Source: Bursaphelenchus xylophilus (Eukaryota; Nematoda; Chromadorea; Rhabditida; Aphelenchoididae). Taken from it: DNA of 64,000 nt. Within the stretch, counting starts at the first letter, position 1. Each line of letters begins with the position of its first letter. This document shows positions 36,383 to 48,273 of this stretch, piece by piece. Below the pieces are notes generated by a model. That model saw nothing but the letters and a program-made list of their open reading frames with translations. It had not been told where the DNA came from and searched no databases. Location of the stretch: the NCBI GenBank assembly GCA_904066235.2, contig CAJFCV020000005.1, positions 3,033,501 through 3,097,500 on the forward strand. The letters run 5' to 3'. Both the position numbers and the translations under genes were made by a program.

Positions 36383-37456
36383 ATGGTGGTAAGTTGGGGA
36401 TATTTTGGATTATTCTTGTTTATATGTAGTAGTACCGTATATATGCTATATTTTGGGGTATTTTCGGATGTAATCAAAGTCAGAAATAACAGTTTTTTGA
36501 GGCCAATGCAAAAAATTTATAATTTATATTGTAGTAGAGGCCCAGTACAAATAGTTTATTTTTTGACCGAACCCCTAGCTAGCGACTACTGAAATGAACA
36601 ATTTTGGAAACTTTCTATCACCTAGTTACCAAAATACAGTACCATTTTTGTCGTTTTTTTCTTGGATTATGATATTTTGTCTAAAAGCTTAATTCAAGTA
36701 ATCCAAAATTTAAAAAGTAATCGAAATATAAAAGAATCGCTGTGACTAACTTAATTTCCTTTCAGATGTTTGCATTATGGCCCAACTCGCATGCCAATGA
36801 AGCCTTGCTGCATTCTTCCTTAAAATCTCTCCACAACGTCAATGTTTTTACCGATCCCTTGGGCTGCGCGTATTCCCAGCCAAGAACAAGTAAAGAAGCC
36901 AGTACTCAAACGGAAAACAATGTGGATGGATGTAAGTTAACTTTCTATATTTTTGATAGCATAAACTTCTATTGTGTAGATATACCATAGCGATTACTGT
37001 AGGTTAAATTTCCGAAAAATGAAAAACAAAATTTTTGGTAAAAAAGTTCGTAAATATAATTTTTTGGCAGAACTGCTTTTCAAAAAAGTTTATTCAGTCT
37101 TTGCAGTTCATCACCCATCTATTTACCACAATTCTAGGCCAAGAAGTGCATCATAATGACCTATTTTTAGACTTTTCTCCCCAAATTTTAAATTTCGCAA
37201 TCATTTTTCGTAATCAACAAAACAAAACTTTCTTACGATAATATTTCCAGCTCTCCGATCAAAAGAATGGAAGCAAAAGTGCCGTGTGGTATCACTCATT
37301 CTCTACCGCTCCATTCCCGATTACGAAATCGCCCTGGATCTGCGAATCTCGCCCTCCTCTTCGCATCATACTGTAACCGGCCGAGTGATCTTTTATTTCC
37401 TCAATTTCTTTTGCTCATATTGGAAACCCATTGTATTTAGTGGACTTACAAGTTAG
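36383..37456 (+). CDS. Small protein of unknown function
   Basis: Three exons: 36383-36388 (only ATG GTG), 36766-36931, 37251-37456; phases agree and give 125 aa. If the tiny first exon is wrong, translation could begin at the Met that opens exon 2. Residues 1-60 are polar with no clear signal peptide; 60-125 contain a basic stretch (LRSKEWKQKCR), then hydrophobic segments (VVSLILYRSI; VIFYFLNFFCSYWKPIVF), one of which could sit in a membrane. No family recognised. Donors are strong (GTAAGTT) and acceptors canonical (TTTCAG, TTTCCAG). AATAAA at about 37563. Confidence 0.55.
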
Positions 37457-37640
37457 ATCGCTGTAATTTCTACTGCATTTTTGTTTCCAAACCGCTGTGA
37501 TACTCTAGTCAGTTGTTGTTTTACATCTCTATTTATCGATTTTTCTTGAATTATCTCTATAAATAAAATCGATTGCATTAAAATAGTCTTTGAATGGCTT
37601 GAGACAGTAGCTTATATTAGCAGACAGTTGATGCGGGCAG

Positions 37641-37842
37641 TTTTAATGAGTGATTTAAAGGGTAATGGCGCTAAAATGTGGTGGCGACCACCCTGAAAGT
37701 CGTTTGTTTTCGGTCATCGTAATGTGGCTTGATCCAAACGACTTTAGGATTAATTACGACCCTTTTCCGCAACATCCTATGGCCTTTTAGGTGACGGCCA
37801 CACAAGTTGAAGACTCTGTGAGCTTTGATTTTCTTACCGCAT
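37641..37842. promoter_or_regulatory. Duplicated conserved non-coding module, copy 2
   Basis: Same orientation as the copy at 32898, 4.74 kb apart. Core 37726-37775 is nearly identical to copy 1; flanks (TTTTAATGAG, CACAAGTTGAAG, AGCTTTGATTT) align with more changes. A TATA-like box (TATATAA) follows about 300 bp downstream at 38075. Confidence 0.6.
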
Positions 37843-38074
37843 GACTTTACAGAGGTTATTTTTAAGATTTCGTGGCTTTGCGACCTCCAAACTGAAAAAT
37901 GGAGATCTTAGAAGGTGAAAATATAGTGTACATTTTGTTCAGCATCGTTAAAATATCCAATTTTTTAATTTCTTAACTCAAGACTACAGTATTGTCCATT
38001 TTACCCCCAAAAATCCCACTTTTCGCCCAGTCAGCCCCAAGTTTTCCCGCATTGTCGCCCTTTGGCGGCGCTCT

Positions 38075-38081
38075 TATATAA
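38075..38081 (+). promoter_or_regulatory. TATA-like box
   Basis: TATATAA preceded by a GGCGGCG stretch, downstream of the second conserved module. Weak on its own; notable because the first module has the same arrangement. Confidence 0.35.
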
Positions 38082-39130
38082 CAACAAAACCCCACAGTGA
38101 AAGATTATCCCATTTCCCGTGCTTGGACAACAATTACCAGGTCTCTTCTTTTTGTACATAATTGACCCGAACCGGCACTTCCCATTGAAAAAAGATACAT
38201 TTTTGGCGCAATCGGCCGGGTCTTCCTCGCGGTTCTCACGGGCTTCGCCCCACTCCTTTTTTGGTGCCGCCGATTTGTCAAGACTTGTCGTCAATCGTTT
38301 TGTCGGTCATCGTGGTAAATTGAGGGCTGTTGAGGTAAGTTTTTGGGGAAATTTGAGGTTCAGGAGGCAAGGAAAAAATACAGGAAATTTTTGAAAAATC
38401 GGAAAAATGCCATTTTTAGATGCTCATTCTTTGAAGCGAAGAACTCATATTCTCTTTAAATTAAGCACGTATTTAGTGTCTTATGCACTAATCAATACCT
38501 TAAAATTTCAGCTCAAAAGCTGCAATAATAGCCGAGATATTCAACGATCTTTGCAATACCATCAATTTTGAAATATAAAAAGATATGTTTAAAAAACACC
38601 CTGCCTTGTCAAGCCAAATGCCCAAAACTTATAATGCTACAGTACACAGCCTTCTTCTCTCACTGAAACACTTTTAAAAAAACAAGACACTGCCAACAAG
38701 CGCGCGCGAGGCCCTGAGGACTAATAATTTCTCGGCCTATCAAATCGTCATCCGTCTTGTTTGAAAGAGCGAACCGAACCCAACCGGGAGTAATATTCTT
38801 CCTAAGGACTACCATATCTCAAAATTTTATTGACCCTCACTCCCAATTAACCTTAATTAACACCAGCATGCATCGTTAATCGGGTTTGTAGGAAATTGTC
38901 GCGCATAAAAATTTGACACAAATTTTATGGATATCGCTAATCTCAAGCCAGCTCGGTGAAACGCTCACTCTCACTCTCTCTGCGTTTTATTGCGCGCTCG
39001 CACACTCGCAACATATGGCGACTGCTGTAATTTGAGCAATTAATTAAGAGGGACAGGGATATTATATGTCTCCGTTTTTTGGGTTGTAAGATGGGGAAAT
39101 AATATTAGTTTTTGATAGCTGTTATTCTTA

Positions 39131-39461
39131 TAGGGGAGTATTCGAAGTGCGGCGCTTAGACTTTAACGAAACATGGCACAAATTTAGACTAACGTTTTTT
39201 AGGTTGTATTCTTTCTACCGCAGCGCTTTTTACATACAAAACAATTGTTTTTCCATGCGAAAGTCGCTGAGACAGCTTACAAAAACGTTTTTTGTTTGAC
39301 TTCTCTCCGTGTTTCGCAGACTCTCTCGTCGTCAAAGATCGTTGAATATCTTGAGGCCAGCTGCAAATCGGTAGCTGAAATCATCAGGAATTTACATGTG
39401 GCTTAAGCCAAATACGTGTACAAGATTTAGAGAAAATACGTCACTCGGAATCTTCCCTTGT
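39131..39461. mobile_element. MITE family B, copy 4
   Basis: From TTATAGGGGAGTATTCGAAG to TCACTCGGAATCTTCCCTTG. Diverged, with the middle shortened. Confidence 0.65.
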
Positions 39462-39469
39462 GAGCTTTA

Positions 39470-39824
39470 CACTTTGAGCAGGTGCCGCCGGGATATTGAA
39501 CGGTTTTTCCCGCCGAGAGAATACACTAAACGTGGAGAGCGGTCAGAGAGAAAAACTATTTTTAGCCATAACTTTGCTAGTTTCTCACGGAAAAGATGGA
39601 TTTTTTATGAAAACATTACCCTTTACGGTAAAAATAGACATGAAACTTTCGTGCCAAAATTCGACAACAAGTGTAAAATTTTCGCCGACTTTCGATCTAA
39701 AAATCTCGGTTGTTTCTGCAAAGCGCGAGCTAGGATTCTCGCATATGTCTTAGAAAAAAATATTTTAAATTTGCGCCAATTTTCATCAAAATCTGAGCGT
39801 CGAACTTGGGGTACTTCCCCTGTA
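39470..39824. mobile_element. MITE family B, copy 5 (left end missing)
   Basis: Abuts copy 4. It begins inside the element and ends normally at CTTGGGGTACTTCCCCTGTA. The central GAGAGCGGTCAGAGAGAAAA and AACATTACCCTTTACGGTA motifs are well kept. Confidence 0.75.
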
Positions 39825-40458
39825 AGCTTCAGTCTTATCAAAACCTATGAGTCACTGTTTGATCATTTCTTCAAAATTTTACTATTCCTCTCTAACTTTT
39901 CGCTTACTTACGGCCATACTCTTCTTCTTTCTTTCCTATCCTTTTACAGCGCAATAACCGAGAGCTTGTAAACTTTGCCGACATAATAAAAGCGGCAAGC
40001 TAATAAGCCTTTTATACGCTCTGATGCGTATAATAACAGACCCGCGAAAGTTCATCACCTTTTGTGTTTATAGTCGTATTAGGTAATCGATTGCACAACC
40101 TCGGCGTTCCCCAAAAAAGCCAGCTTTTTGTTTCCTTTTTTGCGAATTAACGCAACATTGGAGTTGATCCATCAAAGTGTCATTTGGAGTTCGCTTAATT
40201 CACTCACCTTTGTCCGGACTTGGGATGCCGAAATTAATGAACTCCGCGGGTTATTAAGCCGGCTTTCTCTTGCGCCGCCATATTTCCACCTTGCTTTAGC
40301 CATTTTTTGGTCTTTCGCAACAAAAAAATTAAATTCGAATTATGCAAATGCGGTGAAGAGGAGGTTTGTCGGCGGAGAAAAAGGGGAAAAGAGTTTATTT
40401 ATTATAAGGACGTGACGACATTGATTCGCACTTAAGTTGTCAAGTGCCGGGGATATTT

Positions 40459-40583
40459 ATGGCGGCTCAGCACAAGGCGGAGGATGTTGCGACCACAAAT
40501 AAGAGAGTGGCAATGCCAGAAATGCAAGAGCCAATTGGCAAGGGCATGAGTCGAGGGAATTGGATGACTCTTGAAAGGGATGT
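40459..40583 (+). other. Possible isolated coding exon
   Basis: ATG GCG GCT CAG opens about 41 codons of coding-like composition, ending at a possible donor (GATGTG|GTAAAA); without splicing it continues 15 codons to TAG at 40624. Met-rich and polar, with no recognised motif. No partner exon was found. Confidence 0.25.
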
Positions 40584-40899
40584 GGTAAAAAATATGGTAA
40601 AATTTATGTTGAGTTTTGTGGATTAGGCCACATATCAGTTTATAAAAGTCTGCCTTGCAAAAGAAGCCGAAATATTCAACGGTCATTGTTGTGCAGAGAG
40701 TAGGCATACAAGTGAATAGTAACCATGTTTGAGATGCTCAGATTTTCTTTAAATTTTGTGCACACGTTTAGCCTAGGTCATGTATCGATTCTGGAAAATT
40801 TTGGCTTGATCTTTACAGAGAGAACCGAGATATCAAACGATCTTTGCCTCCGGCAAAAGAAAAAAGCGTTCTTCGTGTTCAAGCCGCTGAAAAAAATCT

Positions 40900-41163
40900 T
40901 ACAGTGGCGGACATGATCTAGTGGCAAAAACCGTAACATTTCACATCCGGGTAGTATCAAAAAATGTAGCAAAATATAATACCTCCCTCTGAAATAAAAA
41001 ATCTCGGATTTCAAAACCGCGCCCGCTCTTTGCGCTATAGGAAAGGCGCGCTCTTCAAAACGGTGTTTTTTAGTTGGAAAGGGATGGATTTTTCTACATT
41101 TTTTGATACTTCCGGGATGCAAAATGGTACATTTTTTTCCACTGAATCAGGTCCGTTACTGTA
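40900..41163. mobile_element. Tc1-type MITE family A, copy 6
   Basis: TA-CAGTGGCGGACATGATCTA at the left and AATCAGGTCCGTTACTG-TA at the right, intergenic. Confidence 0.85.
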
Positions 41164-41321
41164 AATAATCTACTCAAAAGAGAATTCAATACGATATAAG
41201 TAATACCAACTTTTAAATATTAATCAAAATACAAATTCTTATATCTGAGGGCAAATCGGAAGCCTATGGCAAATCAACTCCGTGGACAAGCCCGCTCTCG
41301 CGTACAGCGCGGGTCCAGTCA

Positions 41322-41622
41322 TCACAACGCTGCACAAGATTCCATTGGTAAATTTCGAGCACACCCATCCTAGAAACTAAACACGGACAAGTCTAGAATA
41401 GTAGGCTCATTTCTTACCGTTCGAAAAGCCGGGGAATTATTGACCAACCACAAAAACAGCTCCAATATCCAGTTGCAGGGAGCGCACAAAAGGAAATTGA
41501 TCAAGTCATTAAGCATAGTCAAAACGTCGTCCATATTTTTTACAGGTAAGTAAAAAATCGCAACAAAAATCTTTGTGATGACTGGCGGAACTTGATGATA
41601 CTTTCCAGGGTAAAATGATGTG
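41322..41622 (-). pseudogene. Possible remnant of a multi-pass membrane protein gene
   Basis: Minus-strand exons 41622-41418 and 41369-41322 are bounded by plausible splice sites (CTTTAG acceptor; ACG|GTAAGA donor; TTTCTAG acceptor) and stay in frame to a TGA. They encode two hydrophobic segments (VITKIFVAIFYLPV; LINFLLCAPCNWILELFLWL) followed by NNSPAFRT and a short Cys-containing tail, which recalls the end of a seven-helix receptor. No upstream exons or start could be found before the next gene, so this is a fragment or an incomplete model. Confidence 0.3.
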
Positions 41623-42070
41623 CTAAAGCTTTTCAATGTTATCTACAAACATGGCCTCGAAACACAGATTTCTTGGGTTTCTGGATGTGTTTTTCGGAGC
41701 AAAAACAAAACGATTATAATAACTTTATTTTATAACTCTTCATAATTAAGCCTCTGTACAATAAATACTTACAATAAGAATAAATGCATAAAAAAATTGT
41801 TTTCTATAGAAAGGTTTTGTTGTAAGGAGGTTCGGTTTGGCCTGGAATTAACCCGAATCTCTCAAATTTTTCGTTTTTATGGTGTTGTAATAAAGAAACC
41901 TTCGCATTATTCCGTTTACATAGAAGCCTTCGCATTATTCCTTTACAGGGGGCAATTTAAGACAAACGAACAAAATTCTCTCTATAATTAATTTTTTTTT
42001 GATAATTGCCATTCGTGGCATAGGAGAAGCTTATATGCACACCATAAGAACGCATGCCATATAAGTTTCC

Positions 42071-44280
42071 TCAAACTGCCAGCTGGAAAGTCGTGACAAC
42101 AGCATAATGATCGGATGGCCAATCATTATCCTGCACATAAGGCAACAATTCTCCTTCAAATTTCTTTGGATAGGTATAACTCTCGATTGGCGTTAAATGC
42201 CGACCTCTGTAGAAAATGTAATCAATCCGTTCTTGAGGTTCTTGAATTTCCCCATCACTTCCATCAATGAATTTCTCAACCGTGGACCAAGTATTTCCGG
42301 GATCGGTAAGAGGGTTTGGATGAAGAAATCGATAAGAGTCAATCAATGCGGTTTGTTGAGAGAGAATGGATGTTATCGGCCATTCATAGACTACGTTGTA
42401 GTGGGATTTTCTGAAAAAAGTTGGGTAAAATACGAGCGTCGTAGTTCGGTGATTAGATTTTCTTTAAATTCTGCACACACGTCGGCTATGAACCAGATAT
42501 CAATTCCTGAAAATTTTAGCTCGCGCTTTACAAGCGCCGCCGAGATATTGAACAATCTTTGCCGCCGACAGAGTACGCTAAACGCGGAGAGAGGCCAGAG
42601 AAAAGCACCTTTTGGCCATAACTTTTTGGTTTCTGTGGAAAAAATTGATTTTTTATGGAAACATTACCGTTTATGGTAGAAATACGCATAAAACCTTTGG
42701 TGCCGAAATTCAGCAAAAATTGGCAAATTATCGCCGATTTTTGATCTAAAAATCTCGGTTGTTGCTGCAAAGCGCGAGATAGGATTCTCGAATATTATTT
42801 TAGAAAAAACATTTTAAATTTGTGCCAAGTTTCATCAAAATTTTCAAAAATCTTAGCGTCGCACTTGGGGTGCCTCCCCTGTTAAATTTGCAAAAATATC
42901 TGTGATTTTTTTCAGACAATGCGATGATTTCGGAAGTTCTCATTTTTTTGTAAAATACGCTTCCACTACCTGGTCGCCTCAATCCAATCCAAATGAGAAG
43001 GAGTGTGAAAATCGCCAGCAACTATGATTGGCGCCACGTTCACCTTGTGTAAACTCTCTTCTAGAAACTCGTCGGCCAAAAGTTCTTTTAAATTTTGATA
43101 TCGACCTGAAATTGGCACTCAAATTAAACTTTCTTTTCACTTACTATGAGGTTTCTTCTTGTTCTTCTCAAACAACTCCACCAAGTCTTCATCAAAGCCG
43201 TTGGACGCGATTTCTCGTGCCGTAAAAACGGCCTGGTCAAACTGAAGATTGAACACAATGATCGGATTGACTTCGTCGACAAAGATCTTTACACCATGGC
43301 CGCAGAAGAGCTTTGTGTGGGACACGTTGTAGATCTAAAGGATAGATTTTAGATTTCAAATGAGGGGTTCAACAAGAGCTGTTAAAATTAACATTGATTT
43401 TCTAGTCATTTCCATTAAATTCTTATCTTGAAGACGTTTGAATACCTAGGTCATTATCGCAAAGTCTAAGGAATACTTTACAGGCTTTGTTTGACGGCCT
43501 ACAGTGACGGACCTGATCCAGTGGCAAAAAACGTACCATTTGGCATCCGGGAAGTATCAAAAATTTAGCAAAATGCTTCACTTTTCAACTGAAAAGACTT
43601 CGTTTTGAAGGGCGCGCCCTTTATCTCACACAAAGAGCGGGCGCGCTTTTGAAATCTGAGTTTTTTCACTTGGAGAGGGAGGTATTTTGCCACATTTTTT
43701 GATACTTCCTGGATGCAGAACCATACGCTTTTGCCACGGGCTAAGGTCCTCCACTGTAACATGTCCGCAAGATGCAACAATGATCTGGGGTTCGCTCTTT
43801 GAACAGCTTCTCAGCTAATTTTTATGGATGGCTGTTCAAGCCGCTACACAGTGGTTTATGGACCTGACATTTCAATCATTGGATATCCAACAAAAGTTCA
43901 GCTAACAATAAGGTACTTCCCTACCAACTTACCTCATGTTTAGAGAACGTCACCACCTTTGACGGATAAGGATAGAACATCTTCCATTCTGCTCCCAACG
44001 CCCCGTGAATCTCCTTCGCCATCTCTTCTGTAGCAACTTCCTGAAGCAAAAAAACCATCTCCTAAAGACACACAAAAAGTACCTGCATTGTGACGATATC
44101 AGCATCATTCAAAATGATATGCTTGGCCATCTTGATTGGCCCATCGTTCACATTCTTCCCGGCTTCCCATGAATTGAACTGCATAACTTTGAGTGTCTTA
44201 TTTTGAGGAATGGGAGTTCCATTACCAAAAAAGAGTTGAATAAATATTATAATAGTTACTAGAATACATTTTAGAGACAT
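42071..44280 (-). CDS. Secreted endonuclease/exonuclease/phosphatase-fold enzyme
   Basis: Five minus-strand exons: 44280-44083, 44040-43933, 43334-43145, 43105-42970, 42410-42071; 323 aa. A signal peptide (MSLKCILVTIIIFIQLFFG) precedes a DNase I-like fold: KVMQFNSWE (Asn36), a Glu at residue 67 right after the first intron (TMQ|E), VAPIIVAGDFHTPSHLDW (Asp197) and QERIDYIFY...WPSDHYAV (SDH at 310-312). These are metal and catalytic positions of the EEP superfamily, which cleaves phosphodiesters in nucleic acids, sphingomyelin or inositol lipids; the substrate here cannot be inferred. The usual GDFN is GDFH, replacing a phosphate-contacting Asn by His199. It may still be active, or be a diverged paralogue. 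Introns contain one family B and one family A element. Confidence 0.85.
42425..42884. mobile_element. MITE family B, copy 6
   Basis: Left end degraded (GAGCGTCGTAGTTCGGTGAT); right end CTTGGGGTGCCTCCCCTGTT. It lies in the last intron of the EEP-fold gene. Confidence 0.75.
43500..43758. mobile_element. Tc1-type MITE family A, copy 7
   Basis: TA-CAGTGACGGACCTGATCCA to CTAAGGTCCTCCACTG-TA, in intron 2 of the EEP-fold gene. It retains the GGGCGCGCCC centre. Confidence 0.85.
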
Positions 44281-45418
44281 TATTGAGTGTTTTGAAAACC
44301 AAAATGAAGAGAGAAGAGGTTACATATGATTTCAGAGTTTTGAAATAACTTGTCTCTCCAGTAATTTCGAGGTAATAGCGACCTTTTTCGAATTTCCATT
44401 GTTTTCCCAGCCTATTAATCAATGAAAAGTCATCGATCTTGTAGGCTGCGTAACAAAACATATGAATCATTGACGAAAATAGTTGAAATTTGGCTTGGAG
44501 ATATTCAGTGGTTTTTTGATGACAAAAGAGTATGTAATGTGGAGGGAAAACGACGGTTCAATTTTTTCTAATATAGTAAGTCTTGCACGAACTTTGGACT
44601 TTAAAAATAGCTGTATAGACATATCAAAGCATAAAAATTTTTTAGCCTGTAGAGTAGTTGAAATGATGAGTATTCTTTTCCGATAAAAAAGAACGAAAAT
44701 AACCCCCACCTTTTGATGGGGTAATTGTGTCAATTAATTACTTACTTTTTGCTCCAAAATTCGAAAAAAATGATGGTCTTTGCAAAGTTTTAGCTACAAA
44801 TCTCGCATTGTGTTAAAAAACATTTATCAATCTCCATTTGCCATTCTCTTAGGAATTTCAACCAAAATTTTTTGATCGAAAGTTGGCGAAAATTTGACAC
44901 TTTTTGACGAATTTTGACACGAAAAGTTTCATGCCTATTTCCATCATAAAGTGTAATGTTTCCACAAAAAATCAACTTTTTCCGCACAAAACTAGCAAAG
45001 CTATAGCCAAAAAGTGTTTTTCTCTCAAACCGCTCTCCGTGTTTAGCGTACTCTCTCGGCGGCAAAGATCGTTCAATATCTCGGCGGTGCTTGCAAAGCG
45101 GGAGCTAAAACTTTCAGGAATGGATACCTAGTTCATGGCCGACGTGTGTGCAAAATTTAAAGAAAATCTGACCGTCGCACTCGGAGTACTTCTTCTGTTG
45201 GCATGACAATGCCAAGTTAAAATAAACGCCGCGCATTTAGAAATCGCTAATTTCATCGCCAACATTTTGCCTCATGTTCCAAAGGTTTCGATCACCTTTG
45301 TTTTGTCTTACCTTCACCCTTCAGTGTATACCCAATTTTCTTTTCGCGTGAAAAGGCGGCTTTTCTCATCTCTCCCGTTCCCCGCACTTTTTTGATTGGG
45401 AAAAGGTCAAGTTTATCG
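44281..45418. other. Divergent intergenic region
   Basis: Upstream of two divergent secreted or membrane protein genes. It contains a family B element (44795-45202) and otherwise AT-rich sequence. 45300-45410 is probably the promoter and 5' UTR of the next gene. Confidence 0.5.
44795..45202. mobile_element. MITE family B, copy 7
   Basis: Motifs run GAAAGTTGGCGAAAATT, TGTTTCCACAAAAAATCAAC, GTACTCTCTCGGCGGCAAAG, ending TCGGAGTACTTCTTCTGTTG. The left terminus is lost. Confidence 0.7.
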
Positions 45419-48273
45419 ATGGACTTGGCTTTCGTTGCGCTCTTCGTATTTTCCCTGTTCAACGGTTTAGGTAAGGCGTATTGATTTGTTTGGATAACAG
45501 AGTAAAAGGCGTGAAAAAATTATGTAATCAAAAATAGCATACTTCAATAAATACAGCGCAGTTTTATGATGTAAACCTTTAGCTAGCGCTTTGTAGAAAC
45601 AGTCAAAATGTGCAAAAATATAGTGACTGGATAGGTTGGTAAAAATATATCTTTCTCTTAGTCCCATAAAATAAATTTTTATAACAAAAATTGCTTTTCA
45701 GATGCCGTTATTGAATACTTTTCCGCGATCCCCATCGCACCTCAAACATTCTTCTTGATATGGAAAATGTCATCAGATGTATACATTCATCATCCCAGCG
45801 CCCATTTCAAGGTGAGTGCACCTTTAGCAGCCAAAATGTGCATTTAGATCTGTCGGGGGAAAATTGATAAGCTGATTTTAACTAATTTTTTTCCTGTATG
45901 TTTCGTATCTTCTCTCAAAAAGTTTCGAATTCTCACCATTTTTTGCCGTTTTTGGGCTAAAGATATTGCTTGTGTTTTAGAAAATTTCACGATAATTTAC
46001 CCCCAAGTTCAACAAACCGTGAACAAACATGCACTTTCAGCATTTCCCTTATCAATTTTACGATTTATCTCCCAACACTAACATATATACAATAAATTCC
46101 AGATCAAAAGTGAAATCGAGCGAGATGGAGAGTCCACTCGAATCACAGAGACCCGCCCCAATATCCTGGAAGTCTGTAAGGAGCATGTCGGTGAACACGG
46201 CGTAACCATCTGCACCTATAACAGCACGTCTCATCGTCCAGGAAAGAAACAAACTTTCAAAGTGAGTAATCATCTTTTTACTTAATTTGGGTTTACTTTT
46301 AGTTGGAATACTACGAAAAGCCGGCGAGTATGTTGGGCACGATGGAAGCAAGTGGCACTTCTTGGTTTTTCCCTCCTTCACTGAGGGTTGTGGACAATAA
46401 TGAGGAGTGTATAAAGTTGTTGCTGCGTACAGAGACCAATGGAAAACCGCCGAAACGCTTCAATATTGAGTTTAAATCGGTAAGAATGCAGTGGAAACTC
46501 CGTACAGTGCCTATGACAAACAATATGTTCTGTGAGCCAATTTTAGGCCATAGTGGACCCCTGTGCAATGACACCCTTCTATAATTAATCAAATTTTTCA
46601 TTCCCACTGCGATATGTTGTATAGAGGTTTGAATAGCGGAATTTGTCATCAAAATTTCTGTCCAATTTTTGAGGAAGTTCGTTCAAAAGAAGAGACTCAT
46701 ATCTTCACAAAATTGACGTAAATTTCGCCATGACTTTTCTAGGCCATATGCAGGGTATTTTTCTCATGGTTCAAGGTACAATCAACCAAGATCTTTATGT
46801 CAAAAGTTGGCAGCAATTAGAGACATTTTCACGCGTGAAAAGCATTTTTTACAGTATATAAATTTTCCAATAAATAGTTACATTTAAAGGCGTTTTTTCG
46901 GCCCACTCTCTCTCCGCCTTTCGCGTGCTCTCTCATCAACAGTGGCCCTTGAAAATCTCGACCGCCGTAGGAATTTCAGATTAAAGCAATAGCTGAAATT
47001 TTCAAAAATTGTTCGACATCCTAGACGCAACACGTGTGAGAAGTTTAACGAGCAACTCATCATCGCACTTCGAGCAACGCCCTTGTGAAAACTTTTCTTT
47101 ATACCCTCATTATTTTGCATTTTACATCCCAAAATTTTTTTTCAGAACGAGAACAATGCTGAATGGATTGAAGCCCCCGAATCAATCGAGATTTCAAAGC
47201 CTCAGAATTTGTATTCCACCGAGTTTTGCATCTCCACCAGTTCGTCGGACTCGGCTTCACAAGCCACGATCAAAGGGACCGCCGATTATTTGTTCCGGTT
47301 TAACGCGTTCTGCGAGTCGACGTTTACATTTATGGGGAAGACCTACACAATCGAAGAAGAGTACTCTGGCGATGGGGAGAATCTTTGGAGTCATGTTCAA
47401 AGTAAGTTATGGGTTTAAAATCTGACGAAAATTACGTCAAACCTCTGTACAACGTACCACAAAGGACTCAAAAATTTATTTGTTATAAAAAGGATTCGTT
47501 TGTATGGAGGTTTATTTTGATGAAAATTTGGCTACAAAAACCTTTTTTTTAGGGAAAAACGAGCCAAAAATTGTGTTTCCAATTGTCACCGTGCACACCA
47601 AAAATGGATGGTTCCTCAACTTTTCCTTGCCAAATATTACGAAGAAAGATGATAATGAAGAGCCGTTCAGGATCGATTATAAGTCAGTTTAAAGCGATTA
47701 TTTTGAATATAACAAAACCTCTTTATTACGAAAGTTTCACCGGTCCCTATCAAAGCCTTTCTATAACGATTTTTTTTCGGTCGTTGATTTTTTTTGGTTC
47801 CTTGTCGTTACACAAAGATTTGACGCTATACAAACATAAATCATTTCTTCAGGCTCGACCGTTACTCCCGTCCATTCAACTGGACCGCCGTGCCCAAAAG
47901 ATATCTGAATGACGTCACTTTTGTTGGCCACAAAGTCAGCATCAACTTGACAGAACTTGTCTTCCGCAAACGTCTGCCTCCAGACGCCGAATTCCGATTG
48001 TTTTTCAGAGTCCGAACTGCAAATGGATGGATTTGGTCGCAGCCCTCGTACTCCTACAAATACTCGGACAAGCCGAGTTTGGCCGAGTTCAAAATGCCCG
48101 ACTTTGCGCATTCCCACATGTTCTTCCATCGATTGGTGGCTGTGGTCATGATCTTCTTGATTGGAGCCTCAGTGGCTTTCGTTCTGAAGTACATGCAGAA
48201 GAAGGAAATGCTGGAAATGGCGGGATTCTCGTACCGAAAGTTGGACTCGCAACAGGAAGGGGAATTTGTGTGA
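45419..48273 (+). CDS. Type I membrane protein, unknown family
   Basis: Seven exons: 45419-45470, 45702-45811, 46103-46261, 46303-46479, 47146-47401, 47553-47682, 47853-48273; all phases agree, 434 aa. Signal peptide (MDLAFVALFVFSLFNGLG), a lumenal or extracellular part of about 350 residues with paired cysteines (CKEH...ICTYNST; EFCISTSS...FCEST) and N-glycosylation sequons (NST, NFS, NIT, NWT, NLT), then one transmembrane helix (LVAVVMIFLIGASVAFVL) and a tail of about 30 residues. Beta-strand-like periodicity (TVHTKNGWFLNFSLPN; FRLFFRVRTANGWIW) suggests two similar beta-sandwich modules. I do not recognise the family. The stop codon overlaps an AATAAA (TGAATAAA), so the 3' UTR is probably very short. 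The next gene begins 450 bp downstream. Confidence 0.78.
46495..46632. repeat. Interspersed repeat family C, copy in intron 4
   Basis: AACTCCGTACAGTGCCTATG to TTGTATAGAGGTTTG, inverted ends as in the other copies. Confidence 0.5.

Larger units (their letters stand above)
37457..40458. other. Non-coding stretch with second conserved module
   Basis: Contains the second copy of the duplicated module, a TATA-like box (38075), and a segment ending in a strong donor (GAG|GTAAGT at 38335) whose open frame, starting at a GTG with no ATG, joins in phase to an acceptor at 39949 (CCTTTTACAG) for 17 more codons. Two family B elements follow. No gene is asserted. Confidence 0.45.

Noticed and set aside
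38031..38294. Minus-strand frame of 87 codons (MTTSLDKSAAPKKEWGEA...)
   Set aside because: Good-looking N-terminus, but it overlaps the TATA-like box and plus-strand donor locus, lacks partner exons and has no recognisable domain.
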